Counted from the first letter of the stretch, positions 1 through 5,313 are shown. The stretch is DNA of 5,546 bases from Christensenellaceae bacterium (GCA_017881705.1 JADGQP010000197.1:1-5546); one strand, 5' to 3'. A program made the numbers and translations. The notes: generated from the sequence alone by a model not told the origin.

Positions 1-554
1 ACTACCCGCTGACCGTAACCAAGCCGCTCACCATCTCCTCCGTTACGCCGAGCAAGACTTCCGCGCCCTTAGGTACTTCTATTACCTGGACGGTTGTTAC
101 TGCTGGAGGCAGCGGTGCAAAACAGTACTATTACACCCTCTACAACGGCAGTACTGTCGTGAATAAACTCGCATGGGGAAGCAGCGCAACGTTCACCTTC
201 AAGCCAACAGCCGAAGGGACATACAAACTGGTAGTGAGAGTGAAGGATAGTATTACGAATGTATCCAGAAACAGCGCAGTCACTACTATTTATCGTCCCG
301 TTACTAGTATTGCGCTTGATAAAATAAAAGTTAAGATGACCGTTGGCCAAACGCTCAAACTTATACCGACCATAGGGCCAAGCAACGCAACCAATAAAAC
401 GATCGTTTGGACGAGCAGCAACACGGGTGTGGCCACCGTATCCGCCTATGGGACCGTGAAAGCCGTGAGCGCCGGAACTGCCGTCATCACCGCCAAGCCG
501 AGCTTTGGCAGTCCGACCACCCTTTCCGTAAAATGTACTGTTAACGTGATTTGA
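1..554 (+). CDS. C-terminal part of a secreted or surface protein with an Ig/PKD-like repeat and a Big_2 domain (5' end outside window)
   Basis: The reading frame is open from the window edge (first full codon at position 3) to TGA at 552-554, giving 183 visible residues. A GTG at 159 is internal and not the real start, because the same domain fold runs straight through it. Residues of about 8-97 form a beta-rich repeat (SVTPSKTSAPLG, then SITWTV, GGSG, QYYYTLYNG, FTFKPTAEGTYKLVVRVKD), like the Ig/PKD-like modules in Clostridia surface proteins. Residues of about 99-183 are a typical bacterial Ig-like group 2 (Big_2) domain: VTSIALDK, VGQTLKLIPTI, PSNATNKTIVWTSSNTGVATVS, GTVKAVSAGTAVITA. Such domains are stalks or adhesive modules of exported proteins; the enzymatic or binding part, if any, lies upstream and cannot be seen. 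The protein ends right after the Big_2 domain, with no LPXTG motif or membrane anchor. By eye its codons are more AT-rich than those of araA or rpsB. Confidence 0.85.
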   Translation, partial: YPLTVTKPLTISSVTPSKTSAPLGTSITWTVVTAGGSGAKQYYYTLYNGSTVVNKLAWGSSATFTFKPTAEGTYKLVVRVKDSITNVSRNSAVTTIYRPVTSIALDKIKVKMTVGQTLKLIPTIGPSNATNKTIVWTSSNTGVATVSAYGTVKAVSAGTAVITAKPSFGSPTTLSVKCTVNVI

Positions 555-622
555 TTGCGGCTGTTTACAATCCCACGGCAAACGTAAACCTTTTCGCCAA
601 TCCGTTATTTCACAGAAAAATC

Positions 623-676
623 GCATCCGGAACATCAAAAAGCCCCGTAAAAGGGGCTTTTTGATGTTCCGGGTGC
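623..676. terminator. Bidirectional intrinsic terminator between the convergent surface-protein gene and araA
   Basis: Arms 623-646 and 653-676 are complementary over 24 bp apart from one pair (626/673, a U-G wobble on the plus transcript). The loop is GTAAAA at 647-652. The GC core AGCCCC/GGGGCT is flanked by AAAAA (637-641) on the left and TTTTT (658-662) on the right, so transcripts from either side form a GC hairpin followed by a U-run. It lies about 70 bp after the surface-protein stop and about 45 bp after the araA stop. Confidence 0.9.
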
Positions 677-720
677 GCCTGTTTATACGGCGGCCCTCCG
701 TTTGCTGATCGTGGCAAAAC

Positions 721-2193
721 TTAGCGCAGTTTCCAGGCCAGGTCTTTAAGGAACAGATCGTCCTCCAGTTTTTCGGGCGTGCTGTCCTTGGAGATGTGCA
801 CAAACTCAATGCCCATCATGGCTGCCCAGTCGCGCATCTGCTCGGCCGTGACATCGTAGGAAAGGGTGGTATGGTGCGCGCCGCCCGCGGTGATCCAGCA
901 CTCAATGCCCGCGGCCAGGCTGGGCATGGGCCTCCATGTAACGCGCGCCACGGGCAGGTTGGGCATATCCATCGGCGGCTTGAAGCACTCGATATCCTGG
1001 CAGATCAGCCGGAACCGGCCGCCCATGTCTACCATGCTTACCACAATGGCCTTACCCGCGCGCCCCTCGAAAACAAGGCGGGCGGGATCCTCGCGGTCGC
1101 CGATGCCCAGCGGATGCACCTCGATGCGGGGCTTATTCGCCGCGATGGAGGGACAAACCTCCAGCATGTGCGCGCCCAGGCTGAATTCCTCACCTTTCAC
1201 AAGGTGATATGTGTAATCCTCCATAAAGGCGGTGCCGCCGGGTTGACCCTCGCTCATGGCCTTCATAACGGCGGTCATGGCGGCGACTTTCCAGTCGCCC
1301 TCCCCACCGTATCCGTAGCCCTGCGCCATCAGGTGCTGGGACGCCAGACCGGGCAGCTGCTTCATGCCGTACAGATCCTGGAAGGTGTTGGAGAAGGCTT
1401 TGCAGCCCTGTTCGTCCATCATCTTCTTCATGGCGATTTCCTCACGCGCCTGGTAGCGGATTGCCTGTTCGTTATTCGCTGCCACGTCGTAGGCGCGGCG
1501 GTATTCGGCCATCAGGCTGTCAATCTCCGCCTCGGTTACGGCATCCATGGTTTCCGCGAGCGTGCCGACCGGCCAGGTGTTTACCTGCCAGCCAAACTTA
1601 ATCTGCGCTTCCACCTTGTCGCCCTCGGTCACGGCTACCTCGCGCATGTTATCGCCAAAGCGCATCACCCGGAGATTCCGGGACACCGCTACGCCTACGG
1701 CGGCGCGCATCCAGTTGCCCAGGCGAAGCTGTACGGCCTCGTCCTTCCAATAACCGGCGATCACCTTGCGGGGCAGCCGAAGGCGCGCCGCAATAAAGCC
1801 GTGTTCGCGGTCGCCATGCGCGGCCTGGTTGAGGTTCATAAAATCCATATCGATCTGCGCGTTGGGGATCGCCTCGCCATACTGCGTGGCCAGGTGGCAA
1901 TACGGCTTTTGCAGCATGCTTAGCCCGTTGATCCACATCTTGCTGGGGGAGAAGGTGTGGCACCAGGTGATAACGCCCGCGCAGCGGTCGTTATGGTTGG
2001 CTTCGCGCACCAGTTCGGTTACCTCGCCGTTGGTTTTGGCCGTTACCTTATAAACGATCTTACAGGGGAGTTTTCCCCCCGCGTTCATGGCGTTTGCCAT
2101 CTCGGCGGCACGGGCGGCTACGGTGTCCAACACCTTTGGACCGTACAAATATTGCGAGCCCACCACAAACCAGAATTCAAAATCCTTGAGCAT
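721..2193 (-). CDS. araA: L-arabinose isomerase
   Basis: AraA interconverts L-arabinose and L-ribulose in the cytoplasm, the first step of the arabinose route to D-xylulose 5-phosphate; it needs a divalent metal, usually Mn2+. I chose the ATG at 2193 because the protein then starts MLKDFEFWFVVGSQYLYGP, the family's N-terminus, and GGGAGG lies 7-8 nt upstream. The frame stays open to 2502, but that extension has no family similarity. The product is 490 residues, against 500 for the E. coli enzyme. The expected catalytic and metal ligands are present: Glu298 in GEGDWK, Glu325 in FMEDYTYH, His342 in AHMLEVCPS, and the GGAHHT pair His440/His441. These match E. coli Glu306, Glu333, His350 and His450. 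No frameshift is seen. The gene appears to be transcribed alone: it ends at the bidirectional terminator, and no araB or araD lies nearby. An AraR-like operator sits upstream. Confidence 0.97.
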   Translation of the reverse strand: MLKDFEFWFVVGSQYLYGPKVLDTVAARAAEMANAMNAGGKLPCKIVYKVTAKTNGEVTELVREANHNDRCAGVITWCHTFSPSKMWINGLSMLQKPYCHLATQYGEAIPNAQIDMDFMNLNQAAHGDREHGFIAARLRLPRKVIAGYWKDEAVQLRLGNWMRAAVGVAVSRNLRVMRFGDNMREVAVTEGDKVEAQIKFGWQVNTWPVGTLAETMDAVTEAEIDSLMAEYRRAYDVAANNEQAIRYQAREEIAMKKMMDEQGCKAFSNTFQDLYGMKQLPGLASQHLMAQGYGYGGEGDWKVAAMTAVMKAMSEGQPGGTAFMEDYTYHLVKGEEFSLGAHMLEVCPSIAANKPRIEVHPLGIGDREDPARLVFEGRAGKAIVVSMVDMGGRFRLICQDIECFKPPMDMPNLPVARVTWRPMPSLAAGIECWITAGGAHHTTLSYDVTAEQMRDWAAMMGIEFVHISKDSTPEKLEDDLFLKDLAWKLR

Positions 2194-2195
2194 AT

Positions 2196-2206
2196 GGAAT
2201 CCTCCC
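2196..2206 (-). promoter_or_regulatory. Ribosome binding site of araA
   Basis: Read on the minus strand, GGGAGG precedes the ATG at 2193 by about 7 nt. This fixes the start at MLKDF rather than at the ATG five codons upstream, which overlaps the site itself. Confidence 0.8.
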
Positions 2207-2225
2207 ATTTCAACATAATTCCACC

Positions 2226-2238
2226 GGCGCCGCGCGCC
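2226..2238 (-). other. GC hairpin in the araA leader
   Basis: GGCGC / CGC loop / GCGCC is a short, stable inverted repeat about 35 nt upstream of the araA start, within the roughly 190-nt untranslated leader. The surrounding leader (about 2220-2290) is very GC-rich and probably more widely folded. I see no U-run, so it is not a terminator, and I do not recognise a known riboswitch. Confidence 0.4.
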
Positions 2239-2364
2239 CTGGGCGGCGGCAAAAACCGGCAGCGCCTTACCCTGCGCCCCGCGGACAGCCGATGGCGCAA
2301 GGCGTGGCGCACGTTCCCGTTCGCTTTGGCGGCGACGAACCTGCGGAACCGCCGCGGACGAAAA

Positions 2365-2384
2365 CACGGGATTCGTCCCCCGTG
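2365..2384 (-). other. Hairpin at the 5' end of the predicted araA transcript
   Basis: CACGGG (2365-2370) and CCCGTG (2379-2384) flank an 8-nt loop and begin within a base or two of the transcription start predicted from the -10 box at 2390-2395. On the minus strand the stem is followed by TTTT. A stem at the extreme 5' end could protect the mRNA from decay; the short U-run also allows a weak early terminator. Neither role is proven. Confidence 0.45.
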
Positions 2385-2389
2385 ATTTC

Positions 2390-2420
2390 ATTATACCGTA
2401 TTTTACCGTCTCTGCGACAA
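2390..2420 (-). promoter_or_regulatory. Candidate sigma-A promoter of araA
   Basis: On the minus strand a perfect TATAAT (-10) lies at 2395-2390. The best -35 is TTGTCG at 2420-2415 with a 19-bp spacer, longer than the usual 17, so the -35 is weak or the spacing suboptimal. The predicted start near 2383 gives a leader of about 190 nt before araA. Confidence 0.65.
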
Positions 2421-2423
2421 TTT

Positions 2424-2439
2424 TTTTGTACGGACAAAT
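2424..2439. promoter_or_regulatory. AraR-like operator upstream of araA
   Basis: The 16-mer TTTTGTACGGACAAAT matches 14 of 16 positions of the Bacillus AraR box as I recall it (ATTTGTACGTACAAAT). The arms TTTGT and ACAAA are perfectly symmetric around the centre. AraR is a GntR/LacI-type repressor of arabinose genes that is released by L-arabinose. The site lies just upstream of the araA -35, centred near -48. No araR gene is in the window, so the regulator's identity is inferred from the site and the adjacent gene. Confidence 0.7.
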
Positions 2440-2510
2440 TGAAAAAACCCGCACGGAGAGCGAATGTACCCGCGCCGAACGCCGCCAGCCGTGCTGCGCC
2501 AATTTTTCGC

Positions 2511-2539
2511 TTGCGTCTTTGCGCGTTGTGTGCTATACT
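2511..2539 (+). promoter_or_regulatory. Sigma-A promoter of rpsB-tsf, extended -10
   Basis: TTGCGT (2511-2516) and TATACT (2534-2539) are separated by 17 bp, and a TG at 2531-2532 makes an extended -10. The predicted start near 2546-2548 gives a leader of about 100 nt. It is divergent from the araA promoter, with the two -35 elements about 90 bp apart. Confidence 0.75.
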
Positions 2540-2553
2540 GCAAGCCGATTACG

Positions 2554-2621
2554 CACCTTTGCTGACCGTGCGCTTGTGCCGCGTTAAACGCGGCGGCCGC
2601 ACCGGAACGACGCAAAGGGTG
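2554..2621 (+). promoter_or_regulatory. Structured rpsB leader, candidate autoregulatory RNA
   Basis: Almost the whole predicted leader folds into one arm. The closing helix pairs 2554-2562 with 2612-2621 (CACCUUUGC with GCAAAGGGUG, one bulged G). Inside it, CCG (2566-2568) pairs with CGG (2603-2605), UGCG (2569-2572) with CGCA (2598-2601), and the apical stem GCCGCG (2578-2583) with CGCGGC (2589-2594) around a UUAAA loop. The fold ends about 10 nt before the AGGAGG. Free S2 represses its own rpsB-tsf mRNA in E. coli, so an S2 binding site is a reasonable guess, but I do not recognise a named motif. No U-run follows, which argues against a terminator. Confidence 0.55.
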
Positions 2622-2630
2622 GAAAAAACA

Positions 2631-2636
2631 AGGAGG
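2631..2636 (+). promoter_or_regulatory. Ribosome binding site of rpsB
   Basis: A perfect AGGAGG stands 8 nt before the ATG at 2645, immediately after the folded leader. Confidence 0.9.
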
Positions 2637-2644
2637 AATCCCAA

Positions 2645-3400
2645 ATGGCCGTCATTTCCATGAAACAACTGCTGGAGGCCGGCGTACACTTCGGCCACCA
2701 AACCCGCCGCTGGAACCCTAAAATGGCCCCGTATATCTTTACGGAGCGCAACGGCATCTACATCATCGACCTGCAAAAGACCGTGCGCAAGGCGGACGAA
2801 GCCTATTCGTTCATCCGCGACGTGGCCATGCAGGGCAAGAGCGTGCTGTTCGTCGGCACCAAAAAGCAGGCGCAGGAAAGCATCGCCACCGAGGCGCAGC
2901 GCTGCAACATGTACTTCGTTAACAACCGCTGGCTGGGCGGCATGCTCACCAACTTCCGCACTATCCGCACCCGCGTGGATCGTTTGAACCAGATCGATAA
3001 AATGGAGCAGAGCGGCCAGCTGGCGGTTCTTCCCAAAAAGGAAGGCATTAAGCTGCTGCACGAGCGCGAAAAGCTGGAAGCCAACCTGGGCGGCATCCGC
3101 GAAATGAAAAAGCTGCCCGGCGCCATGTTCGTGGTGGATCCCCGCAAAGAGCATATCGCCGTGTGCGAAGCCCGCGCGCTGCACATCCCGATTGTCGGCA
3201 TCGTGGATACCAACTGCGACCCCGACGAGATCGATTATGTGATCCCCGGCAACGACGACGCTATCCGCGCGGTTAAGCTGATCGCCGGAAAAATGGCGGA
3301 CGCGGTGCTGGAAGGCCGCCAGGGTCAGCAGAACGCTACGACGGAAGCGGAAACGCCTGATGACGCTCCGGAAGCGGCCGAAAAGGACGAACAGGAGTAA
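2645..3400 (+). CDS. rpsB: 30S ribosomal protein S2
   Basis: S2 binds the back of the small ribosomal subunit between head and body, assembles late and supports S1 binding or mRNA docking. The 251-residue product begins MAVISMKQLLEAGVHFGHQT, the highly conserved S2 N-terminus, and continues with RRWNPKMAPYIF, GIYIIDLQKT, VLFVGTKKQAQ, NNRWLGGMLTNF (about 93-104) and the second signature region PGAMFVVDPRKEH (about 158-170) with VDTNCDPDEIDYVIPGNDDA. Length and start are normal for the family. The last 30 residues are a low-complexity, acidic tail rich in E, D, Q and A that varies among species. It is the first gene of a two-gene operon with tsf, separated by 92 bp, and has its own promoter and folded leader upstream. 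Confidence 0.98.
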   Translation: MAVISMKQLLEAGVHFGHQTRRWNPKMAPYIFTERNGIYIIDLQKTVRKADEAYSFIRDVAMQGKSVLFVGTKKQAQESIATEAQRCNMYFVNNRWLGGMLTNFRTIRTRVDRLNQIDKMEQSGQLAVLPKKEGIKLLHEREKLEANLGGIREMKKLPGAMFVVDPRKEHIAVCEARALHIPIVGIVDTNCDPDEIDYVIPGNDDAIRAVKLIAGKMADAVLEGRQGQQNATTEAETPDDAPEAAEKDEQE

Positions 3401-3412
3401 GACACTTTACGG

Positions 3413-3432
3413 GCGGTGCGTTTTTGCGCCGC
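3413..3432 (+). other. Intercistronic hairpin between rpsB and tsf
   Basis: GCGGUGC (3413-3419) pairs with GCGCCGC (3426-3432), including one U-G wobble, around a GUUUUU loop. A second small stem, GGCGG/CCGCC, lies at 3449-3466. Neither is followed by a U-run, so full termination is not expected; they may set relative mRNA stability or partial read-through between S2 and EF-Ts. Confidence 0.4.
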
Positions 3433-3477
3433 TCGTTATTACGGACGGGGCGGGCACTGTGCCGCCGACGTTAGGAT

Positions 3478-3483
3478 AAGGAG
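3478..3483 (+). promoter_or_regulatory. Ribosome binding site of tsf
   Basis: AAGGAG lies 9 nt before the ATG at 3493 and supports that start. Confidence 0.85.
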
Positions 3484-3492
3484 AGAAACCCA

Positions 3493-4428
3493 ATGGCAAA
3501 CGTCACTTCTCAAATGGTAAAAGAGTTGCGCGAAATGACGCAGGCAGGCATGATGGACTGTAAAAAAGCCCTGATCGAGGCCGACGGCGAAATTGAAAAG
3601 GCCGTGGAGTGGCTGCGCGAAAAGGGTTTGGCCGCCGCTGCCAAGAAATCCGGCCGCATCGCCGCCGAAGGCATGGTGGACGGGTACGTTTCCGCCGACG
3701 TGAAAACCGGCGTAATCGTTGAAGTCAACTGCGAAACCGACTTTGTTGCCGATACGGAAAACTTTAAGAATTTCTGCCACAAGATCGCCCGGCATATCGC
3801 CGTGGCTAACCCCGCCGATGTGGACGCGCTGCTGGCGCAGACGTTTGTGGACGACTCCACGAAAACCATCACCGACATGGTCAGCGACGCCACCGTCGCC
3901 ATCGGGGAAAAGATCAGCATCCGCCGCTTCACCCGTTACGAAGCGAAAAACGGCGTGGTTGAAACCTACATCCACATGGGCGGCAAAATCGGCGTGCTGT
4001 TGGAAGTAGCCAATGACAAGCCCGAAACTTACGCCAACAGCGAGTTCAAGGCGTATTACCACGACCTGACGCTTCAGATCGCCGCGGCGCGCCCCTCCTT
4101 TGTGATCAAGAGCGAAGTGCCCACCGACAAACTGGACAAGGAAAAGGAAATTCTGCGCGCGCAGGCGCTTAACGAGGGCAAGCCCGAGAAGATCGTGGAT
4201 AAGATGGTCGAGGGTCGGATCGACAAGTACTACAAGGAAGTATGCCTTATCGAGCAGCCTTTCGTGAAGGATCCGGATAAGACCGTCGCCCAGTATACGG
4301 ACGAGGTAGCCAAAGCGATCGGCGCGACCATCACGCCGGTGAAGTTCGAGCGCTACGAGCGCGGCGAGGGCATTGAAAAGCGGCAGGAAAACCTGGCCGA
4401 TGAGATTGCTAAAATGCAGCAGAAATAA
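3493..4428 (+). CDS. tsf: Translation elongation factor Ts
   Basis: EF-Ts is the cytoplasmic nucleotide-exchange factor that releases GDP from EF-Tu so that it can reload with GTP and aminoacyl-tRNA. The 311-residue protein is somewhat longer than E. coli EF-Ts (about 283). Residues of about 1-45 are the UBA-like N-terminal domain with signature 1, LREMTQAGMMDCKKAL; most relatives have TGAGMMDCK, so the Q is a small deviation. Signature 2, GVIVEVNCETDFVA, ends at about residue 86, and its TDFV (82-85) is the segment that disturbs the EF-Tu nucleotide site. The core subdomain motif HMGGKIGVLLEV is at about 161-172, followed by the helical dimerisation or coiled region and a C-terminal part returning to conserved helices. 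It is co-transcribed with rpsB and closed by a strong terminator 17 bp after the stop. Confidence 0.98.
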   Translation: MANVTSQMVKELREMTQAGMMDCKKALIEADGEIEKAVEWLREKGLAAAAKKSGRIAAEGMVDGYVSADVKTGVIVEVNCETDFVADTENFKNFCHKIARHIAVANPADVDALLAQTFVDDSTKTITDMVSDATVAIGEKISIRRFTRYEAKNGVVETYIHMGGKIGVLLEVANDKPETYANSEFKAYYHDLTLQIAAARPSFVIKSEVPTDKLDKEKEILRAQALNEGKPEKIVDKMVEGRIDKYYKEVCLIEQPFVKDPDKTVAQYTDEVAKAIGATITPVKFERYERGEGIEKRQENLADEIAKMQQK

Positions 4429-4444
4429 CCGGCCGTCGCCGGAT

Positions 4445-4490
4445 AATCAAACGGGGAGCCGCGGAAACGCAGGCTCCCCGTTTGATTTTG
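4445..4490 (+). terminator. Intrinsic terminator of the rpsB-tsf operon
   Basis: Arms 4445-4460 and 4472-4487 are perfectly complementary over 16 bp. The loop segment adds GCG (4461-4463) and CGC (4468-4470) closed by a GAAA tetraloop, with a single bulged A at 4471. TTTT follows at 4486-4489. A smaller hairpin, CCGGC/GCCGG at 4429-4442, directly follows the tsf stop. Confidence 0.92.
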
Positions 4491-4504
4491 TCATGGAAGC
4501 CTGC

Positions 4505-4524
4505 TATCAGGAGGTATCAGAGGG
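4505..4524 (+). repeat. Short imperfect tandem repeat
   Basis: TATCAGGAGG (4505-4514) is followed at once by TATCAGAGGG (4515-4524), a 10-bp unit with two differences. It leads into the hairpin cluster that starts at 4520. The AGGAGG-like core does not precede a credible gene start. Confidence 0.4.
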
Positions 4525-4639
4525 CCGCGGCCCTCCGATTGCCGCTCGTATCGACCGGCTTTGCCGGTCGGGCGGGGCGTTTGCGGCTCCGCCGCAAACA
4601 ATACCCGTAACTCAAAAAAGCGGCGAAGCCACCTTTTTT
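4520..4639. repeat. Cluster of four inverted repeats in the tsf downstream region
   Basis: Four stem-loops occur within 120 bp: a perfect 16-bp palindrome GAGGGCCGCGGCCCTC at 4520-4535; CGACCGGC/GCCGGTCG with a TTT loop at 4552-4570; GTTTGCGGC/GCCGCAAAC with a TCC loop at 4579-4599; and AAAAAAG/CTTTTTT at 4614-4639 with GGC-GAA-GCC inside. The stretch 4490-4690 has no credible gene: one frame is open through it and into the downstream gene, but its translation is unlike any protein I know and is dictated by the GC repeats. The last hairpin ends in a T-run on both strands and could serve as a backup terminator. The cluster resembles repetitive extragenic palindromes, but this single copy does not show that it is dispersed. 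Confidence 0.6.
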
Positions 4640-4693
4640 AACATGCGGAAACTCGGGCTCCCTGTTTTCGCCTCTTCCACACGCGCTTTTCAC

Positions 4694-4722
4694 TTGACGC
4701 GGCGAATGCCGCAAGGTATAAT
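4694..4722 (+). promoter_or_regulatory. Near-consensus sigma-A promoter with an inverted repeat in the spacer
   Basis: TTGACG (4694-4699), a 17-bp spacer and TATAAT (4717-4722) make the best promoter in the window. The spacer holds GCGGC-GAAT-GCCGC (4699-4712), a perfect 5-bp-arm inverted repeat where a repressor could block polymerase. The predicted start near 4729 gives a leader of about 95 nt to the gene at 4823. Confidence 0.8.
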
Positions 4723-4743
4723 AGCCACAGCGTCGCCCAAGCG

Positions 4744-4784
4744 CGGCACAAAGCGTTCACAGTTCGATCCGATCGTGCCGTTTT
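4744..4784 (+). promoter_or_regulatory. Possible weak attenuator hairpin in the leader
   Basis: CGGCAC (4744-4749) can pair with GTGCCG (4775-4780) across a 25-nt loop, and TTTT follows at 4781-4784. The large loop makes it weak unless it is stabilised; it may be chance. Confidence 0.25.
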
Positions 4785-4822
4785 ATACAGGCGCGGTCCG
4801 CTTGCGGAAAGGGGGAGCCTCT

Positions 4823-5176
4823 ATGCGTAAACATCGCCGCTGGCCAATGCTGTTGGGCGTGTTTTTATTTACGCTTGGGCTTTTACTTTTGCTTTCCGCA
4901 CTGGTGGAAACGCCTGCGGATGTCTCCGCGACGGTTATGCCTGTAACATCCATCGCTGATACAATGCTTATTCCCGCCGTGCCGCCCACGCCCGAAACCG
5001 CGACCGCGGGGAACGTTTTGCAGCAAACGTATCTCACGTTTATGCTGTTTTTCTGTCTTGCGCTTACGCTCCCGAAGCTGGTTACCGCAAGCGACGCCAA
5101 CGGGCGCGTGCTTCGTAAAAAACGATACGCGCGGAGCTATTATCCCGTTTTCAGGCAGGATCTTGCCTGCGGCTGA
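4823..5176 (+). CDS. Small hypothetical protein with two predicted membrane segments
   Basis: I do not recognise this 117-residue protein. The start at 4823 is chosen because AAAGGGGGAG stands about 6 nt upstream, the N-terminus then looks like a proper membrane protein, and a strong promoter lies at 4694-4722. The frame is open further upstream, but across the terminator and hairpins. Residues 1-7 are basic (MRKHRRW), residues of about 8-28 form a leucine-rich hydrophobic helix, residues 29-68 are a polar, proline- and threonine-rich loop, and residues of about 69-88 form a second helix (YLTFMLFFCLALTLP). A basic tail (RKKRYAR) follows. By the positive-inside rule both ends are cytoplasmic and the loop is outside. 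The first segment could instead be read as an uncleaved signal anchor. The function is unknown; its place just before secD hints at, but does not show, an envelope or export role. Confidence 0.7.
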   Translation: MRKHRRWPMLLGVFLFTLGLLLLLSALVETPADVSATVMPVTSIADTMLIPAVPPTPETATAGNVLQQTYLTFMLFFCLALTLPKLVTASDANGRVLRKKRYARSYYPVFRQDLACG

Positions 5177-5192
5177 GTTACCATACTTCCCG

Positions 5193-5270
5193 AACCCTTC
5201 CCCGAACGCCGACGGGACGCGTATGCGTTTTACAAGGCGGGGCAGGGTTTCATCGTTTTTATTCTTTTTC
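5193..5270 (+). terminator. Possible terminator between the small membrane protein gene and secD
   Basis: AACCCT and CCCCG (5193-5204, one unpaired T) can pair with CGGGG and AGGGTT (5238-5249). An inner AACGC/GCGTT pair (5205-5209/5225-5229) is also possible. The T-rich run at 5255-5269 begins about 5 nt after the stem, which is looser than in a typical terminator. Confidence 0.35.
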
Positions 5271-5272
5271 CG

Positions 5273-5284
5273 TATTATATAAAT
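5273..5284 (+). promoter_or_regulatory. Possible -10 region of a secD promoter
   Basis: The AT-rich TATTATATAAAT lies about 30 bp before the secD start and offers several -10-like hexamers, in a locally AT-rich stretch. No good -35 stands at the right distance (TTTCAT at 5248-5253 with a 19-bp spacer is the best), so this is tentative. Confidence 0.35.
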
Positions 5285-5313
5285 TCATCGTGGGGGAAGG
5301 ATGGTTCACAAAC

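Noticed and set aside
159..554. Separate small gene starting at the GTG at 159
   Set aside because: The frame is open to the window edge and the GTG lies within a continuous Ig/PKD-like repeat, so it is an internal codon.
796..1923. Long plus-strand open frame opposite araA
   Set aside because: It is antisense to a clear araA, His/Ala/Gly-rich in the way GC-rich antisense frames are, with no recognisable domain.
2135..2150. Second possible AraR half-site inside araA (perfect GTACAAAT with an imperfect TTTGGAC arm)
   Set aside because: The arm spacing is one base off, and the sequence is fully explained by the codons of the conserved YLYGP motif of AraA. It lies nearly 290 bp from the good operator.
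2194..2502. N-terminal extension of the araA frame by 103 codons
   Set aside because: The extension has no family similarity, crosses the promoter, and the ATG at 2193 has a proper ribosome binding site and gives the normal family N-terminus.
3439..4062. Long minus-strand frame opposite tsf
   Set aside because: It is an antisense shadow of a highly conserved gene, with no ribosome binding site or family match.
4614..4639. Minus-strand terminator for a gene to the right
   Set aside because: The hairpin with T-runs could act on either strand, but there is no minus-strand gene between it and the window end, so a dedicated minus-strand role is unsupported.
4373..4822. Open frame running from inside tsf through the terminator into the small membrane protein gene
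   Set aside because: It overlaps tsf in another frame, crosses a strong terminator and several hairpins, and its translation shows no protein-like features before the ATG at 4823.
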